Assembly: GCF_018139625.1 (NCBI RefSeq)
Contig: NZ_JAGSOH010000065.1
Span: forward strand, 1-42,546
Length of the DNA: 42,546 nt
Direction of reading: 5' to 3'
Origin: Actinospica acidithermotolerans
GTDB taxonomy: Bacteria; Actinomycetota; Actinomycetes; Streptomycetales; Catenulisporaceae
The translations under genes were made by a program, and so were the position numbers. The notes beneath the pieces are model-generated. The model was not told the origin of the DNA, made no database searches, and was given only the letters and a program-made list of their open reading frames with translations. This document shows positions 1 through 7,416 of this stretch, one piece after another (the first letter of the stretch is position 1; each line of letters starts with the position of its first letter).

Positions 1-67
1 GTCCCACACGACGCCGCTCCCGCTCCCCCGGCCCCGTCACCGGTGTTCCTGCAGTCCAGCCGCCGAC

Positions 68-96
68 TTGCGTTATAGCAATAAGACTTGTATTGT
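68..96 (+). promoter_or_regulatory. Predicted sigma-70 promoter for the first gene
   Basis: A TTGCGT hexamer at 68-73 is followed by exactly 17 bases and TATTGT at 91-96, a good -35/-10 match with optimal spacing. It lies in a conspicuously AT-rich patch in otherwise GC-rich DNA. The arms TTGC and GCAA (68-71 and 78-81) form a small inverted repeat over the -35 end, which could be an operator. Transcription would start near 103, leaving about 60 bases of leader before the GTG at 165. No gene was seen in bases 1-164. Confidence 0.6.
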
Positions 97-164
97 AGTT
101 GTTGTCGGAACGGGACGGCAGCCCGAACCGGCACCAGACCCCCTTAAGCACCCTGGAGGATGCA

Positions 165-854
165 GTGGCCACCGACGAGAACAACATCGTCACGACCGGC
201 AACGGCAACGGCGCGAAGTACGCCTTGGAGAGCGCGCCGATCGAGACCGGCCAGGTGCTCTACTCGATCACGCGGCTCACCCGCAGCGGCGAGGCGATCC
301 CGGTCGGCAAGCTGACCATCGGCCCCGACACCTCGCTCAAGCCGCAGCCCGGACTCCTCTCGGTCTACTTCGGCGAGGGAAACCCGGACGTCCGCCACGA
401 GCGCACCGACGTGCCGCTGGTCGGCGCGAGCATGTACCTGGTCAACCGCAAGCGGATCAACCCCGAGGAGATGGGCGAGGACGGGGAGAACCTGACCTTC
501 CACTACTCCATGGCCCCGACGCACATGCAGCGCTTCTCGCTCTCGAACGAGGCGAAGGAGCAGCGTCGCGCCGCCGCGATGGTCGCCGCGATCGTCAAGC
601 ACTACCAGGCCCGCCCGGACCTGGAGGAGATCGCCAAGGCGGCCGACCACAAGCGCGACCTCGCGCGCCTGGAAAGCGCCCGGAAGCTGGAGCAGGAGCT
701 CCAGGCGAAGATCGCCGAGGTGGGTGAGGCCTACAAGCGCACGCTCGCCGGGCTGAACCTGAGCCTGGCGGACCTCACCGAGGAGATCACCGTCCTGGAG
801 CTGATCACCGGCGCGACCGCCGAGGACCCGCAGACCGGCACCGAGACCGAGTGA
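165..854 (+). CDS. Hypothetical 229-residue protein with C-terminal coiled coil
   Basis: I do not recognise this family. The GTG start at 165 is preceded by GGAGGA at 155-160; an in-frame TTG at 99 has no such site. Residues 1-120 look like a compact beta-rich domain without cysteines or clear catalytic motifs. Residues 128-190 are strongly helical and charged, rich in E, K, R and A, consistent with a coiled coil and oligomerisation. There is no signal peptide or membrane segment, so the product is probably cytoplasmic. The gene has its own AT-rich promoter (68-96) and a strong terminator directly after the stop, so it is probably a single-gene transcript. Codon use is typical of the window. 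Confidence 0.8.
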   Translation: MATDENNIVTTGNGNGAKYALESAPIETGQVLYSITRLTRSGEAIPVGKLTIGPDTSLKPQPGLLSVYFGEGNPDVRHERTDVPLVGASMYLVNRKRINPEEMGEDGENLTFHYSMAPTHMQRFSLSNEAKEQRRAAAMVAAIVKHYQARPDLEEIAKAADHKRDLARLESARKLEQELQAKIAEVGEAYKRTLAGLNLSLADLTEEITVLELITGATAEDPQTGTETE

Positions 855-860
855 ACCCCG

Positions 861-886
861 TCGGGGGCGGCTTGCGCCGCCCCCGA
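861..886 (+). terminator. Strong hairpin terminator
   Basis: A perfect 11-bp stem (861-871 with 876-886), all but the end pair G/C, closes a TTGC loop. It begins six bases after the stop codon of the preceding gene. There is no clear T tract, as is common in actinobacteria. It also separates that gene from the tRNA-like sequence at 900. Confidence 0.75.
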
Positions 887-899
887 CCCCCGCTCAGGA

Positions 900-976
900 G
901 CCCTCCTCGCTCAGCGGATCAGAGCGCCCGACGACGGATCGGGAGGACGCAGGTTCGACTCCTGCGAAGGGCACCA
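900..976 (+). tRNA. tRNA-Arg(ACG)-like cloverleaf, possibly degenerate
   Basis: A 77-base cloverleaf can be drawn by hand: acceptor 900-906 with 966-972, D stem 909-912/922-925, anticodon stem 927-931/939-943 (perfect), variable loop 944-948, T stem 949-953/961-965 (perfect) with loop TTCGACT, discriminator A973 and encoded CCA 974-976. The anticodon at 934-936 would be ACG (Arg). Two features are unlike a working tRNA: base 33 (position 933) is G instead of the near-universal T, and the acceptor has one C-A mismatch (905 with 967). It could be a decaying tRNA, an element-borne tRNA or an attachment-site relic. No second copy of its 3' end was found in the window. Confidence 0.55.
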
Positions 977-1072
977 CGGGCCGCGCGCAGCGCGCGCCCG
1001 GCAAGCACCCGGCGGCACCGGTCCCCCGGTGACCCCGGGCGGCATGCAACCCGTCCGAAATCGGGGCCGCGC

Positions 1073-1105
1073 CCGGTTCGACGCACCCCCAGTGCGTCGA
1101 ACCGG
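1073..1105. repeat. Perfect 14-bp inverted repeat in the 855-1254 intergenic region
   Basis: Arms 1073-1086 and 1092-1105 are exact reverse complements around a CCCCA loop. A third partial copy of the right arm (GCGTCGAACC) occurs near 1153-1162. The arms share GGTTCGAC with the T arm of the tRNA-like sequence at 949-960. There is no following T tract, so it may be an operator or recombination site as easily as a terminator. The rest of the 855-1254 gap holds GC-rich sequence (including an alternating GCGCGC run near 980-1000) with no gene that I can support. Confidence 0.6.
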
Positions 1106-1254
1106 TGAACCCAGCGACCCGCCGACCACACCCGTGGCGGCGGGTCGCCGCGCGTCGAACCCGCCCCGGCGGCTTGATGCTGACCCGGGCTCACCCACCG
1201 CGCGGCGGCGGGCCCGGCCGAGACCTCCACGCCCACCCGACGAAGGAGCCGTTT

Positions 1255-1917
1255 GTGAACGAGGCTGACCAACTGCGCGCCCACCCGGCCGAAACGGCCA
1301 TGGACCGCGCCTGGAGCAACCTCCGAGAGGCGCGCGACACGGCGGCCCTTGCCGCACTCGCGCTACTCGGCGACGCCGTACCCGCCCGCTTCCCGGACGC
1401 CCACTACCTACACGTCGCCGACGGCCGCACGGCGCCTGATCCAGTACGAGTGACCAGGCGCGACGGCGCCGCGTTGAAGACCTTCACCACCGCGGAGGTT
1501 TCCGAAGGCGGCTACGCCGCACTCCTCGCCCGCGCGGCCGCAACGGTCGCAGCGCTCGACGCCGCCGCGGACTCCGTGCAGCTCACACGGCGCGAAGCCA
1601 GCGGCTCCAGCGCAGGGCTCTGCGTCGACCTCTCCGCGTGCGCGCGGCTGTCGCGCGATGTCCCCGTTGTTCGCGCCCACACCGTCGTCGGAGCCTGGAA
1701 CAGGCCGGAGGAGATTCCCGGCTGCCAGGACCGCGAACCGGTCGACGACTTCATCGAACACGTCGTCGCCACCAACCCGGACGAGGCCGCCGAGATCGCG
1801 TTGGAGCGCCAGCGCCGAACGCACCTTGCGGAAACCGCCCCCACAGAAGCCGGATACGGCATGGAACCGCACGCCATCGCCGTCTTCCCGTTACGCGTGT
1901 GGCCCTCCGCGCACTGA
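1255..1917 (+). CDS. Hypothetical 220-residue protein with a TTA codon
   Basis: I do not recognise this family. The GTG start at 1255 has AAGGAG at 1243-1248 with six bases between, so this start is well supported even though the frame is open further upstream. The N-terminal third is alanine-rich and helical; the middle is mixed with no evident catalytic motif. No signal peptide or membrane segment is visible. Codon 213 (1891-1893) is TTA, which in mycelial actinobacteria needs the bldA tRNA and would make full translation dependent on developmental stage. It is followed after 54 bases by a small membrane protein gene on the same strand. Confidence 0.7.
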   Translation: MNEADQLRAHPAETAMDRAWSNLREARDTAALAALALLGDAVPARFPDAHYLHVADGRTAPDPVRVTRRDGAALKTFTTAEVSEGGYAALLARAAATVAALDAAADSVQLTRREASGSSAGLCVDLSACARLSRDVPVVRAHTVVGAWNRPEEIPGCQDREPVDDFIEHVVATNPDEAAEIALERQRRTHLAETAPTEAGYGMEPHAIAVFPLRVWPSAH

Positions 1918-1971
1918 CCGCCAACCCCGACGCCCGCAGGTCCCCAGACCAGCCATAGGAAGGGCCCCTTC

Positions 1972-2214
1972 ATGCCTGACCCCGCTACCGTCCTGGCCGT
2001 CCGCGTCCTCGCTGCGGCCCCGACGTGCCAGAGCCACGAGAGCCTGAGCGCCTTCGCCCGCCTGATGTTCGCGCCCGCGCTCGTGATCGCCGGATTCATC
2101 GTCCTGGGCGTCACCATCCTCTGGGGCATCGCGATCCTCGACCGGTGGGACGGGGTCCGCAACCGCCGCCGATCGCGCGCTGCGCCCCTCCCACCCGGCA
2201 TCAACGGCGGTTGA
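1972..2214 (+). CDS. Small single-pass membrane protein (80 aa)
   Basis: An ATG at 1972 preceded by AGGAAGG about nine bases upstream opens an 80-residue product. Residues 31-55 form one hydrophobic helix (Val, Ile, Leu, Ala, Gly rich) followed by an Asp-Arg-Trp-Asp segment and a very basic Arg-rich tail, so by the positive-inside rule the C terminus is probably cytoplasmic. No family is recognised. The spacing suggests cotranscription with the gene ending at 1917, and a strong hairpin follows the stop. Confidence 0.6.
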   Translation: MPDPATVLAVRVLAAAPTCQSHESLSAFARLMFAPALVIAGFIVLGVTILWGIAILDRWDGVRNRRRSRAAPLPPGINGG

Positions 2215-2230
2215 TCAGCGTCGCTCCCTC

Positions 2231-2260
2231 GGCTGGTCCGCCCGAGCAGGCGGACCAGCC
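2231..2260 (+). terminator. Hairpin terminator
   Basis: A perfect 12-bp stem (2231-2242 with 2249-2260) closes a CGAGCA loop 17 bases after the stop of the small membrane protein gene. There is no T tract. It insulates the 1255-2214 pair from the next transcription unit. Bases 2261-2400 contain no gene that I can support. Confidence 0.7.
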
Positions 2261-2408
2261 GGCCAAGCTGGAGCCGCCATGAGAGCGGCACCCACATCAG
2301 CGGCCGGCAGCGCAGCAGGCACCTGCGGCACTGGAACGGCCGTCCTCGGCAGCCGGCAGCCTCGACCGGTACTTCGCGAAACCGCCGTGCCATGTCAGTG
2401 CTCTTTGT

Positions 2409-2414
2409 TAGGGT
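2409..2414 (+). promoter_or_regulatory. Predicted -10 element, leaderless start at 2422
   Basis: TAGGGT at 2409-2414 sits seven bases upstream of the GTG at 2422, the geometry expected for an actinobacterial leaderless transcript starting at the first base of the GTG. No good -35 hexamer is visible, so support is moderate. Confidence 0.4.
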
Positions 2415-2421
2415 GAAGGCC

Positions 2422-3246
2422 GTGGGTAGAGCGAGCAAGAAGCGTGCCGCGGCCGCTGGGCGCGTCGGTACCGACCGGTTTACGCGAGGATGGCCGGGAC
2501 CGGGCAACGTCACGATTCGGCCCGCGCAGCCCGACGAGATCGCCTCCATAGCGGAGTTGGCTGGTGCGGCGGGGACGGCCCTCAACCCATCCCTGCGAGT
2601 AGCGGTTGGCACCGGGGTCATGGCGCGAACGCTGAAGGCGTGCGTACGGTCAGGGCGCGAGGACTGGCTCAAGCTGCTTACCCGCGCGGTGCAGTCCGGA
2701 GACCTCAGCGTTCTGCACGAACTCTCGCTGGTGCTCGCGGCCGTGCGCGACGGCGCCGTCGTCGGCGAGATCAGCGTGAGCCCTGCCATCGGGCTGATGC
2801 AGAACCTGATCAACGATGGCGTCGCGCCCGTCGCCGCGCTCTGTGCAGCGCACTCGCTGGCCAAGGTGACGAGCCTCGCCACCGCCCCGAGAGAAGAAAC
2901 CGGGCTGTGTGACGCGCTCCTGCAGGCGGCCATCGAGACGTACGACAATGCCGGCTACAACGTGCTGTACAGCTCCGCGCCCGCTGAGAGCGAGGCGCTC
3001 AGTACGTTCACCGGTCACGGCTTCGACCTGGTGCCACCCGGGCATCAGGTCTCACTGTGGCTCATCTTCGGGGAGCAGATCAGCCTCAAAGCCCGAGAGG
3101 GCGAGCAGCTCGTGGTCCGCATGCACGACCCCGAGGACCGCCCTCGCGGCGGGTCTCAGCGTGGCGCCGTTCCTGCGCGCGCCGGGACGCCCCACGCAAA
3201 CGCGGACCTTCTCAGCCGCGCAGCGGCCACAACGACCTCCGCGTAG
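2422..3246 (+). CDS. GNAT-like acetyltransferase-fold protein
   Basis: The product (274 aa from GTG 2422; an ATG at 2392 is the alternative start) has a Lys/Arg/Ala-rich N-terminal tail and then a segment beginning VTIRPAQPDE, the typical first strand and helix of a GNAT N-acetyltransferase. Later parts fit the fold: a strand with VVGEIS, a helix carrying TGLCDALLQAA where the acetyl-CoA loop (usually Q/RxxGxG/A) belongs, and a FTGHGFDL motif typical of the final helix and strand. The acetyl-CoA loop is divergent, so activity is uncertain. The last 50 residues are low-complexity. The gene ends 57 bases before a nuclease/NB-ARC gene on the same strand and may be cotranscribed with it; no substrate can be deduced. 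Confidence 0.65.
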   Translation: MGRASKKRAAAAGRVGTDRFTRGWPGPGNVTIRPAQPDEIASIAELAGAAGTALNPSLRVAVGTGVMARTLKACVRSGREDWLKLLTRAVQSGDLSVLHELSLVLAAVRDGAVVGEISVSPAIGLMQNLINDGVAPVAALCAAHSLAKVTSLATAPREETGLCDALLQAAIETYDNAGYNVLYSSAPAESEALSTFTGHGFDLVPPGHQVSLWLIFGEQISLKAREGEQLVVRMHDPEDRPRGGSQRGAVPARAGTPHANADLLSRAAATTTSA

Positions 3247-3303
3247 GTGGAGGCGGGCTTCGTTAACCGATCGAGAGTGCGACTTCAAGACTGAGCGGGG
3301 CAC

Positions 3304-6297
3304 ATGATGGACGGCGGCAGAACGGCGGCACGGGGCTTCCAGTACCAGTATCACCGCACACTCGAGTGGCTCGTCGCGCATCTCGACGATCCGGCGGTCG
3401 CCGCGGTCCGCGTCGAGGGGCCGGCGCCGACCGAGACGGCCGTCGGCGACTCGGTCGACTTCGACGCCCAGCGCGATGACGGCTCAGTGATCTTCGCGGC
3501 CCAGGTCAAGAGCAAGGCGCTCGGCCTGCAGATGTCCGCCCCTAAGGCGTTCGACGCACTGCTCGCGCTGGCGAAGGGCTCCACGGCAGAGCGGTACGCG
3601 CTCGTGACGAACGCCGCCCTCGACGCCACCGCACAGCGCCTCGCCGCGGCTCTCGAGGAAGCCTCGGACCTGGCTGATCTACGAGCACGTCTCGCGTCGC
3701 TGTTCCCGAAGACGAAGGCGCCGAGACGCGCGGAGCAGGTCGCACGCCTGGATGACGAGCTGCTCGCGAGGCTGAGCAGAAGCCGCATCCAGGTGGATCC
3801 GCGGGATGACGATGAGATCAGGACGGACCTGCGCGAAGCGCTGCGCACCTACCGCAACCGACACCGCGAGGGACTGGGCGACCAGTCGGCGGGACTGCTG
3901 TCCGGGTATCTGATCTCGGAGGTCCTGTGGCGCGCGGCGGATACAGCCGGCGAGCGCGCAGCCTTCGACGTGGCATCCCTGCGCGGGCACGTGCTCGTGC
4001 CCGGAGACGTGCTCGCGAGCGCTCTCGGATGGAAAGACTGGGGCTCCATTGTCGGACTCCTGCCGCGAGTGCCGGACGTTTCCCGCCGGGCTTTGCTCAA
4101 CGAGCTCTGCGCCGCCGTGGACACTCCACGCGACACCCCGGTGCGTCGGGTGGCGCTGCTCGGCCTGTCGGGCATCGGGAAGTCGAGCCTTGCGGTGCAG
4201 TTCGTAGCCGAGCGCGCCGACGCCTACGACCTGATCGGCTGGATCGACAGCGAGACGCCGCAGAGCATGCTCGCGTCCTTCCACGCGCTGCTCGCCGCGA
4301 TGGACCCCGCCGTCACCGGGCGCCACGAGTTCCCGCCCGACCAGCTCGCCCACCGTGTGCGCGCCGCGCTCGGGCGCCTGTCCGGACGTTGGCTTCTCGT
4401 GTTCGACAATGCCGGGTCCGTTCGCGACATGGAGCCTTGGGTCCCAGCCCTCGGCCGAGGCGATGTGATCCTCACGTCTCTGGACGCCGCCTCGAATTAT
4501 GGTGATGCGAAGCGCGTGAACGTCGGAACCATGCTGCGCGATGAGGCGGTGGCCCTGCTCACACGGCGTCTTCAGCTCGCCGTTGCGGACCAGCGCACGC
4601 ACGCCGAGGTCCTCGACCGGTTGGCGGCTGGGCTCGGCGACTGGCCGCTCGCACTAGAGCTCGGGGCCGGCTACATCTACAGCTGCGGCATCGCCCTGAC
4701 CGGCGTGGACGAGTACCTGACGCGGCTGACCGCGCGGGCCCTGTCCGACCACGATTCGGTGCCCCCCGGCTACCCACGCACTCTCGTCGCCGCGCTCGGG
4801 CTGAGCCTCGACAAGATCACCGCCCGCTCGACTCAGAGTCTCGACCGCGCCCAGGTCGCGCTGGGCATGCTCATCGCGGCCGGCTACCTCGCTTCCCAGA
4901 GGATCCCGGCTCACCTACTGCTTGCAGTCGCCGCCGGCGGCGACGTCGGTCTGGACGCCGAAGCCGAAGCCGATCAAACCCCGGCGTTCATGGCGCCCGA
5001 GGAGGCCGACCTCGGCGAGCACCTGCGCGAACTGCGGCGCTTCTCACTGATCGGCGAAGATCTACCGCTTCCGCACCCGTTTCCCGCCATCGGACCGGAG
5101 TCCGCCAGGACCATCACCGTCAACACGGTCGTGCAGGTCGTCGTCCGCGCCCGGGTGGGAAGCAACCCCGACCTGCCCACGGGCCTGAAATCGCTGGCAT
5201 GGCATGTCAACAACTGGCTGCACCGCTCGCTCGCGCTCGGAGACGCCGAGGGCACCGCCGTCCTTCAGACGCACGGCGAGCGGCTGCTCGACCACATCGA
5301 GGCGATCGGCCTGACCAGCCAGCGCATCGCCTTGCTCTACGGCAACCTCGCCGGCGGATACTCGAAACGGTGCCAGGACGAGACGGCGGCCCACTGCTAC
5401 CTGCGCGCTCTTCACCATGTCGATGCGTCTCCCCCGACGAACCTCGCTCTGCGCGTGCAGAACCAGTTGGGCCTCGCGACCGTTTACTGGAATCGTGTCC
5501 TGAGGGAGGAGATAGACGGCGGCGAAGATGCCGCAGTTGCGGATGTGGCGAGCTTGCTCCAGGAGGTGCTCCGGCAAGCCGAGGCGTGGTCGCACGAGCC
5601 GTCCGGCGCCGCGATGAAAATCGCCCTACTCGCTGCCAACCTGCTCAGCCGGTCACCGGTCGAAGGCCTGCCCCCCGCTCTGGAACGACTCTCCAAGGCA
5701 TTCGCGAGGCTCATCTCCCGCCTGCCCGCCTCGGAGTACTCAGGGCTAAGGGCCCAGCTCGACGAGGCGGAGGTTCAGCTCCAGCAGCGGAACTTCCGTG
5801 CGGCCGAGAGTATTTGCCGCCACCTGGTCGCCAGGGGTGTCGCGGATATCGACACCGGCGCCAAGCGGCTTCTGATCGAGGCACTGATCGGGCAGGAGCG
5901 GTGGCCGAGCGCTCTCGGTGAGATTCACGATTGGGCGCAGTCGCCCACGGGGCCGCGTCTCGCCGTCCAAGACTCGCTCGACCTCATCCACAACGCCGGA
6001 GTCGTGTGCGCGTTGGGGGTGATGCAGCGCAAGGACGGACCGACGAAGGTCCTGGAGGCGTTGCTCGACTGGCCCAGCTTCGACGTGGTCCTGAATGCGG
6101 CGACGCCGGGCGAGCGCGGCCGGATCGAACTGCTCTGCGTGATCAACGACTATGTCCACGGACGGGACCTCGACCAGGACCGCCTCTGGAAGCTAGCGCG
6201 CGTCGACCTCGCCAGCCCGTACGGCGGGACGCAGTCATGGCAATTGCTACGCAGGATGGTCATAAGCGTGCCGCGGGTCTACACCGACGCCGACTAG
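3304..6297 (+). CDS. Nuclease / NB-ARC (STAND) NTPase / helical-repeat protein, candidate antiphage sensor
   Basis: The 997-residue protein has three parts. Residues 1-130 resemble a PD-(D/E)xK nuclease of the Cap4/DUF4297 kind: a Phe-Gln-Tyr-Gln-Tyr helix, E38, an acidic strand DSVDFD at 49-54 and QVKS at 67-70, the expected catalytic order. A helical linker leads to an NB-ARC/STAND NTPase with P-loop GLSGIGKS (about 286-293), Walker B WLLVFDN (about 363-369) and a VILTS sensor strand. From about residue 640 to the end it is alpha-helical with TPR-like spacing, the usual ligand-sensing part. Known Avs-type defence proteins combine nuclease, STAND ATPase and repeats in this order; that this one is antiviral is inference. 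The ATG start at 3304 is weakly supported by GGGG upstream; ATG 3307 is possible. Confidence 0.75.
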   Translation: MMDGGRTAARGFQYQYHRTLEWLVAHLDDPAVAAVRVEGPAPTETAVGDSVDFDAQRDDGSVIFAAQVKSKALGLQMSAPKAFDALLALAKGSTAERYALVTNAALDATAQRLAAALEEASDLADLRARLASLFPKTKAPRRAEQVARLDDELLARLSRSRIQVDPRDDDEIRTDLREALRTYRNRHREGLGDQSAGLLSGYLISEVLWRAADTAGERAAFDVASLRGHVLVPGDVLASALGWKDWGSIVGLLPRVPDVSRRALLNELCAAVDTPRDTPVRRVALLGLSGIGKSSLAVQFVAERADAYDLIGWIDSETPQSMLASFHALLAAMDPAVTGRHEFPPDQLAHRVRAALGRLSGRWLLVFDNAGSVRDMEPWVPALGRGDVILTSLDAASNYGDAKRVNVGTMLRDEAVALLTRRLQLAVADQRTHAEVLDRLAAGLGDWPLALELGAGYIYSCGIALTGVDEYLTRLTARALSDHDSVPPGYPRTLVAALGLSLDKITARSTQSLDRAQVALGMLIAAGYLASQRIPAHLLLAVAAGGDVGLDAEAEADQTPAFMAPEEADLGEHLRELRRFSLIGEDLPLPHPFPAIGPESARTITVNTVVQVVVRARVGSNPDLPTGLKSLAWHVNNWLHRSLALGDAEGTAVLQTHGERLLDHIEAIGLTSQRIALLYGNLAGGYSKRCQDETAAHCYLRALHHVDASPPTNLALRVQNQLGLATVYWNRVLREEIDGGEDAAVADVASLLQEVLRQAEAWSHEPSGAAMKIALLAANLLSRSPVEGLPPALERLSKAFARLISRLPASEYSGLRAQLDEAEVQLQQRNFRAAESICRHLVARGVADIDTGAKRLLIEALIGQERWPSALGEIHDWAQSPTGPRLAVQDSLDLIHNAGVVCALGVMQRKDGPTKVLEALLDWPSFDVVLNAATPGERGRIELLCVINDYVHGRDLDQDRLWKLARVDLASPYGGTQSWQLLRRMVISVPRVYTDAD

Positions 6298-6422
6298 ACC
6301 AGCCGCCGCGACGCCCGCCGCGTCCGAGAACATCGATCAGCCCGCCGCCGTCTCAACGGATGCGGGCGAGCGGGACCCGAGATGACCGCACGCCCCGCCC
6401 GACCGGCTCGTCCGTGCGCCGA

Positions 6423-6454
6423 GCTGCGCGCAGCGCGGCCCGGCGGATCCGCCG
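6423..6454. terminator. Tandem GC-rich palindromes between convergent genes
   Basis: Two perfect palindromes lie side by side, 6423-6434 (GCTGCGCGCAGC) and 6441-6454 (CGGCGGATCCGCCG), just before the stop of the minus-strand gene ending at 6463. They sit in the gap between convergent genes and may act as a bidirectional terminator. No loop or T tract is present, so the call is tentative. Nothing else was seen in 6298-6462. Confidence 0.3.
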
Positions 6455-6462
6455 CCGCGGCG

Positions 6463-7416
6463 TTACCGCCCGAGGTTCGGTGCGTCCGCGAACAGCCGCA
6501 TGTCCGTCTCGCCAGTGATCAGGTCGGTGTGGATCGGCGCGAACGGCCCGGCTTCGATCAGATCCTCGAAAATGCACGCCGTCACCACCAGCCCCTGGTC
6601 CAGACTGCCGGACTGCACCGCGCGCTGTGTGAGCATCGCGAGGTCCTGAAGCCGGGCGGCGAGCTGCGCCCTGCGGCCGAACGGCTGCGCCAGAACAAAC
6701 ATGATCTTGGGCCAGGCGGGATACAGGTACTGCCATGCCGGGCGGATGTTGATCACGGTGCGCCCGGGGCTGCCAGCGCCCGGGGTATACCCGTGGTAGC
6801 GGGAGTAGGCGTTGAGCTTCTCGGCCAGCCGCTCGACGCTCATCGTCGCGCGGTCCAGTTCGAGGAACGCGCGCACAAGGACCCGCTTGCTTCTGCGCGG
6901 CACCACGGCGCGGATGACCGCGTCGGCCACCAGCATCTGCCCGCCCGACTGGTCGCTGATCCGGTGGGCGACCTCGGGCACCCAGTCCAGCGGGGAGCAT
7001 TCGTAGCCTGCGTCGGCCAGGCGCGCGGCGTGGGAGACGAACGCAGTGCCGACGTCGTTGACCGCGAGGGTGTGGCCCTGCAGGGGCCCGGCCGCGGTCT
7101 GCGCGGTGACCCGGTAGGAGCGCGGGGGCACCGCGTCCGCGGCCTCCACGAGCTCCGCGCCGAGCGCGGTGGTGAACCAGGCCATCAGCCGCGGCTCGCC
7201 GGCCACCCGCACGCCCTCGATCAGCCCGCGCTCGCGCATCTCCGCGATCCGCATGCGCACGCCCCTGCGGTTGGCCGCGATATCGGCGACCAGCTCGTAG
7301 ATCTGCCGGGTGTTCAGGAGCCGGTGGTGGTAGAGGCACACGAGGATGCGCTGCTGGCTGGGGGTGAGCGCGCCGGGTGCGGCCGCGCCCGACGCGAGGG
7401 TCTCAGGCATACTCAT
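6463..7416 (-). CDS. Replication-relaxation family protein
   Basis: The 317-residue product has the layout of the Replic_Relax family found on actinobacterial and firmicute plasmids: after a short tail, residues 18-75 form a winged helix (LTPSQQRILVCLYHHRLLNT, then a second helix and basic turn), followed by a conserved region near 110-175 with His, Asp and Glu positions (GHTLAVNDVGTAF). The family is associated with plasmid replication and DNA relaxation; a site-specific DNA-binding role is likely but the exact reaction is not settled. The start overlaps the stop of the TraG-like gene by 4 bp, so the two are translationally coupled. It is the last gene of the transfer cluster before the convergent defence gene. 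Confidence 0.75.
   Translation of the reverse strand: MSMPETLASGAAAPGALTPSQQRILVCLYHHRLLNTRQIYELVADIAANRRGVRMRIAEMRERGLIEGVRVAGEPRLMAWFTTALGAELVEAADAVPPRSYRVTAQTAAGPLQGHTLAVNDVGTAFVSHAARLADAGYECSPLDWVPEVAHRISDQSGGQMLVADAVIRAVVPRRSKRVLVRAFLELDRATMSVERLAEKLNAYSRYHGYTPGAGSPGRTVINIRPAWQYLYPAWPKIMFVLAQPFGRRAQLAARLQDLAMLTQRAVQSGSLDQGLVVTACIFEDLIEAGPFAPIHTDLITGETDMRLFADAPNLGR

Noticed and set aside
900-976. Attachment site pair based on the tRNA-like 3' end
   Set aside because: No second copy of the 3' end and no integrase gene were found in the window, so an att site is only a possibility.
1512-2948. 478-codon minus-strand frame over the hypothetical gene and GNAT gene
   Set aside because: Crosses two hairpins and two plus-strand genes with good starts; its translation shows no domain features.
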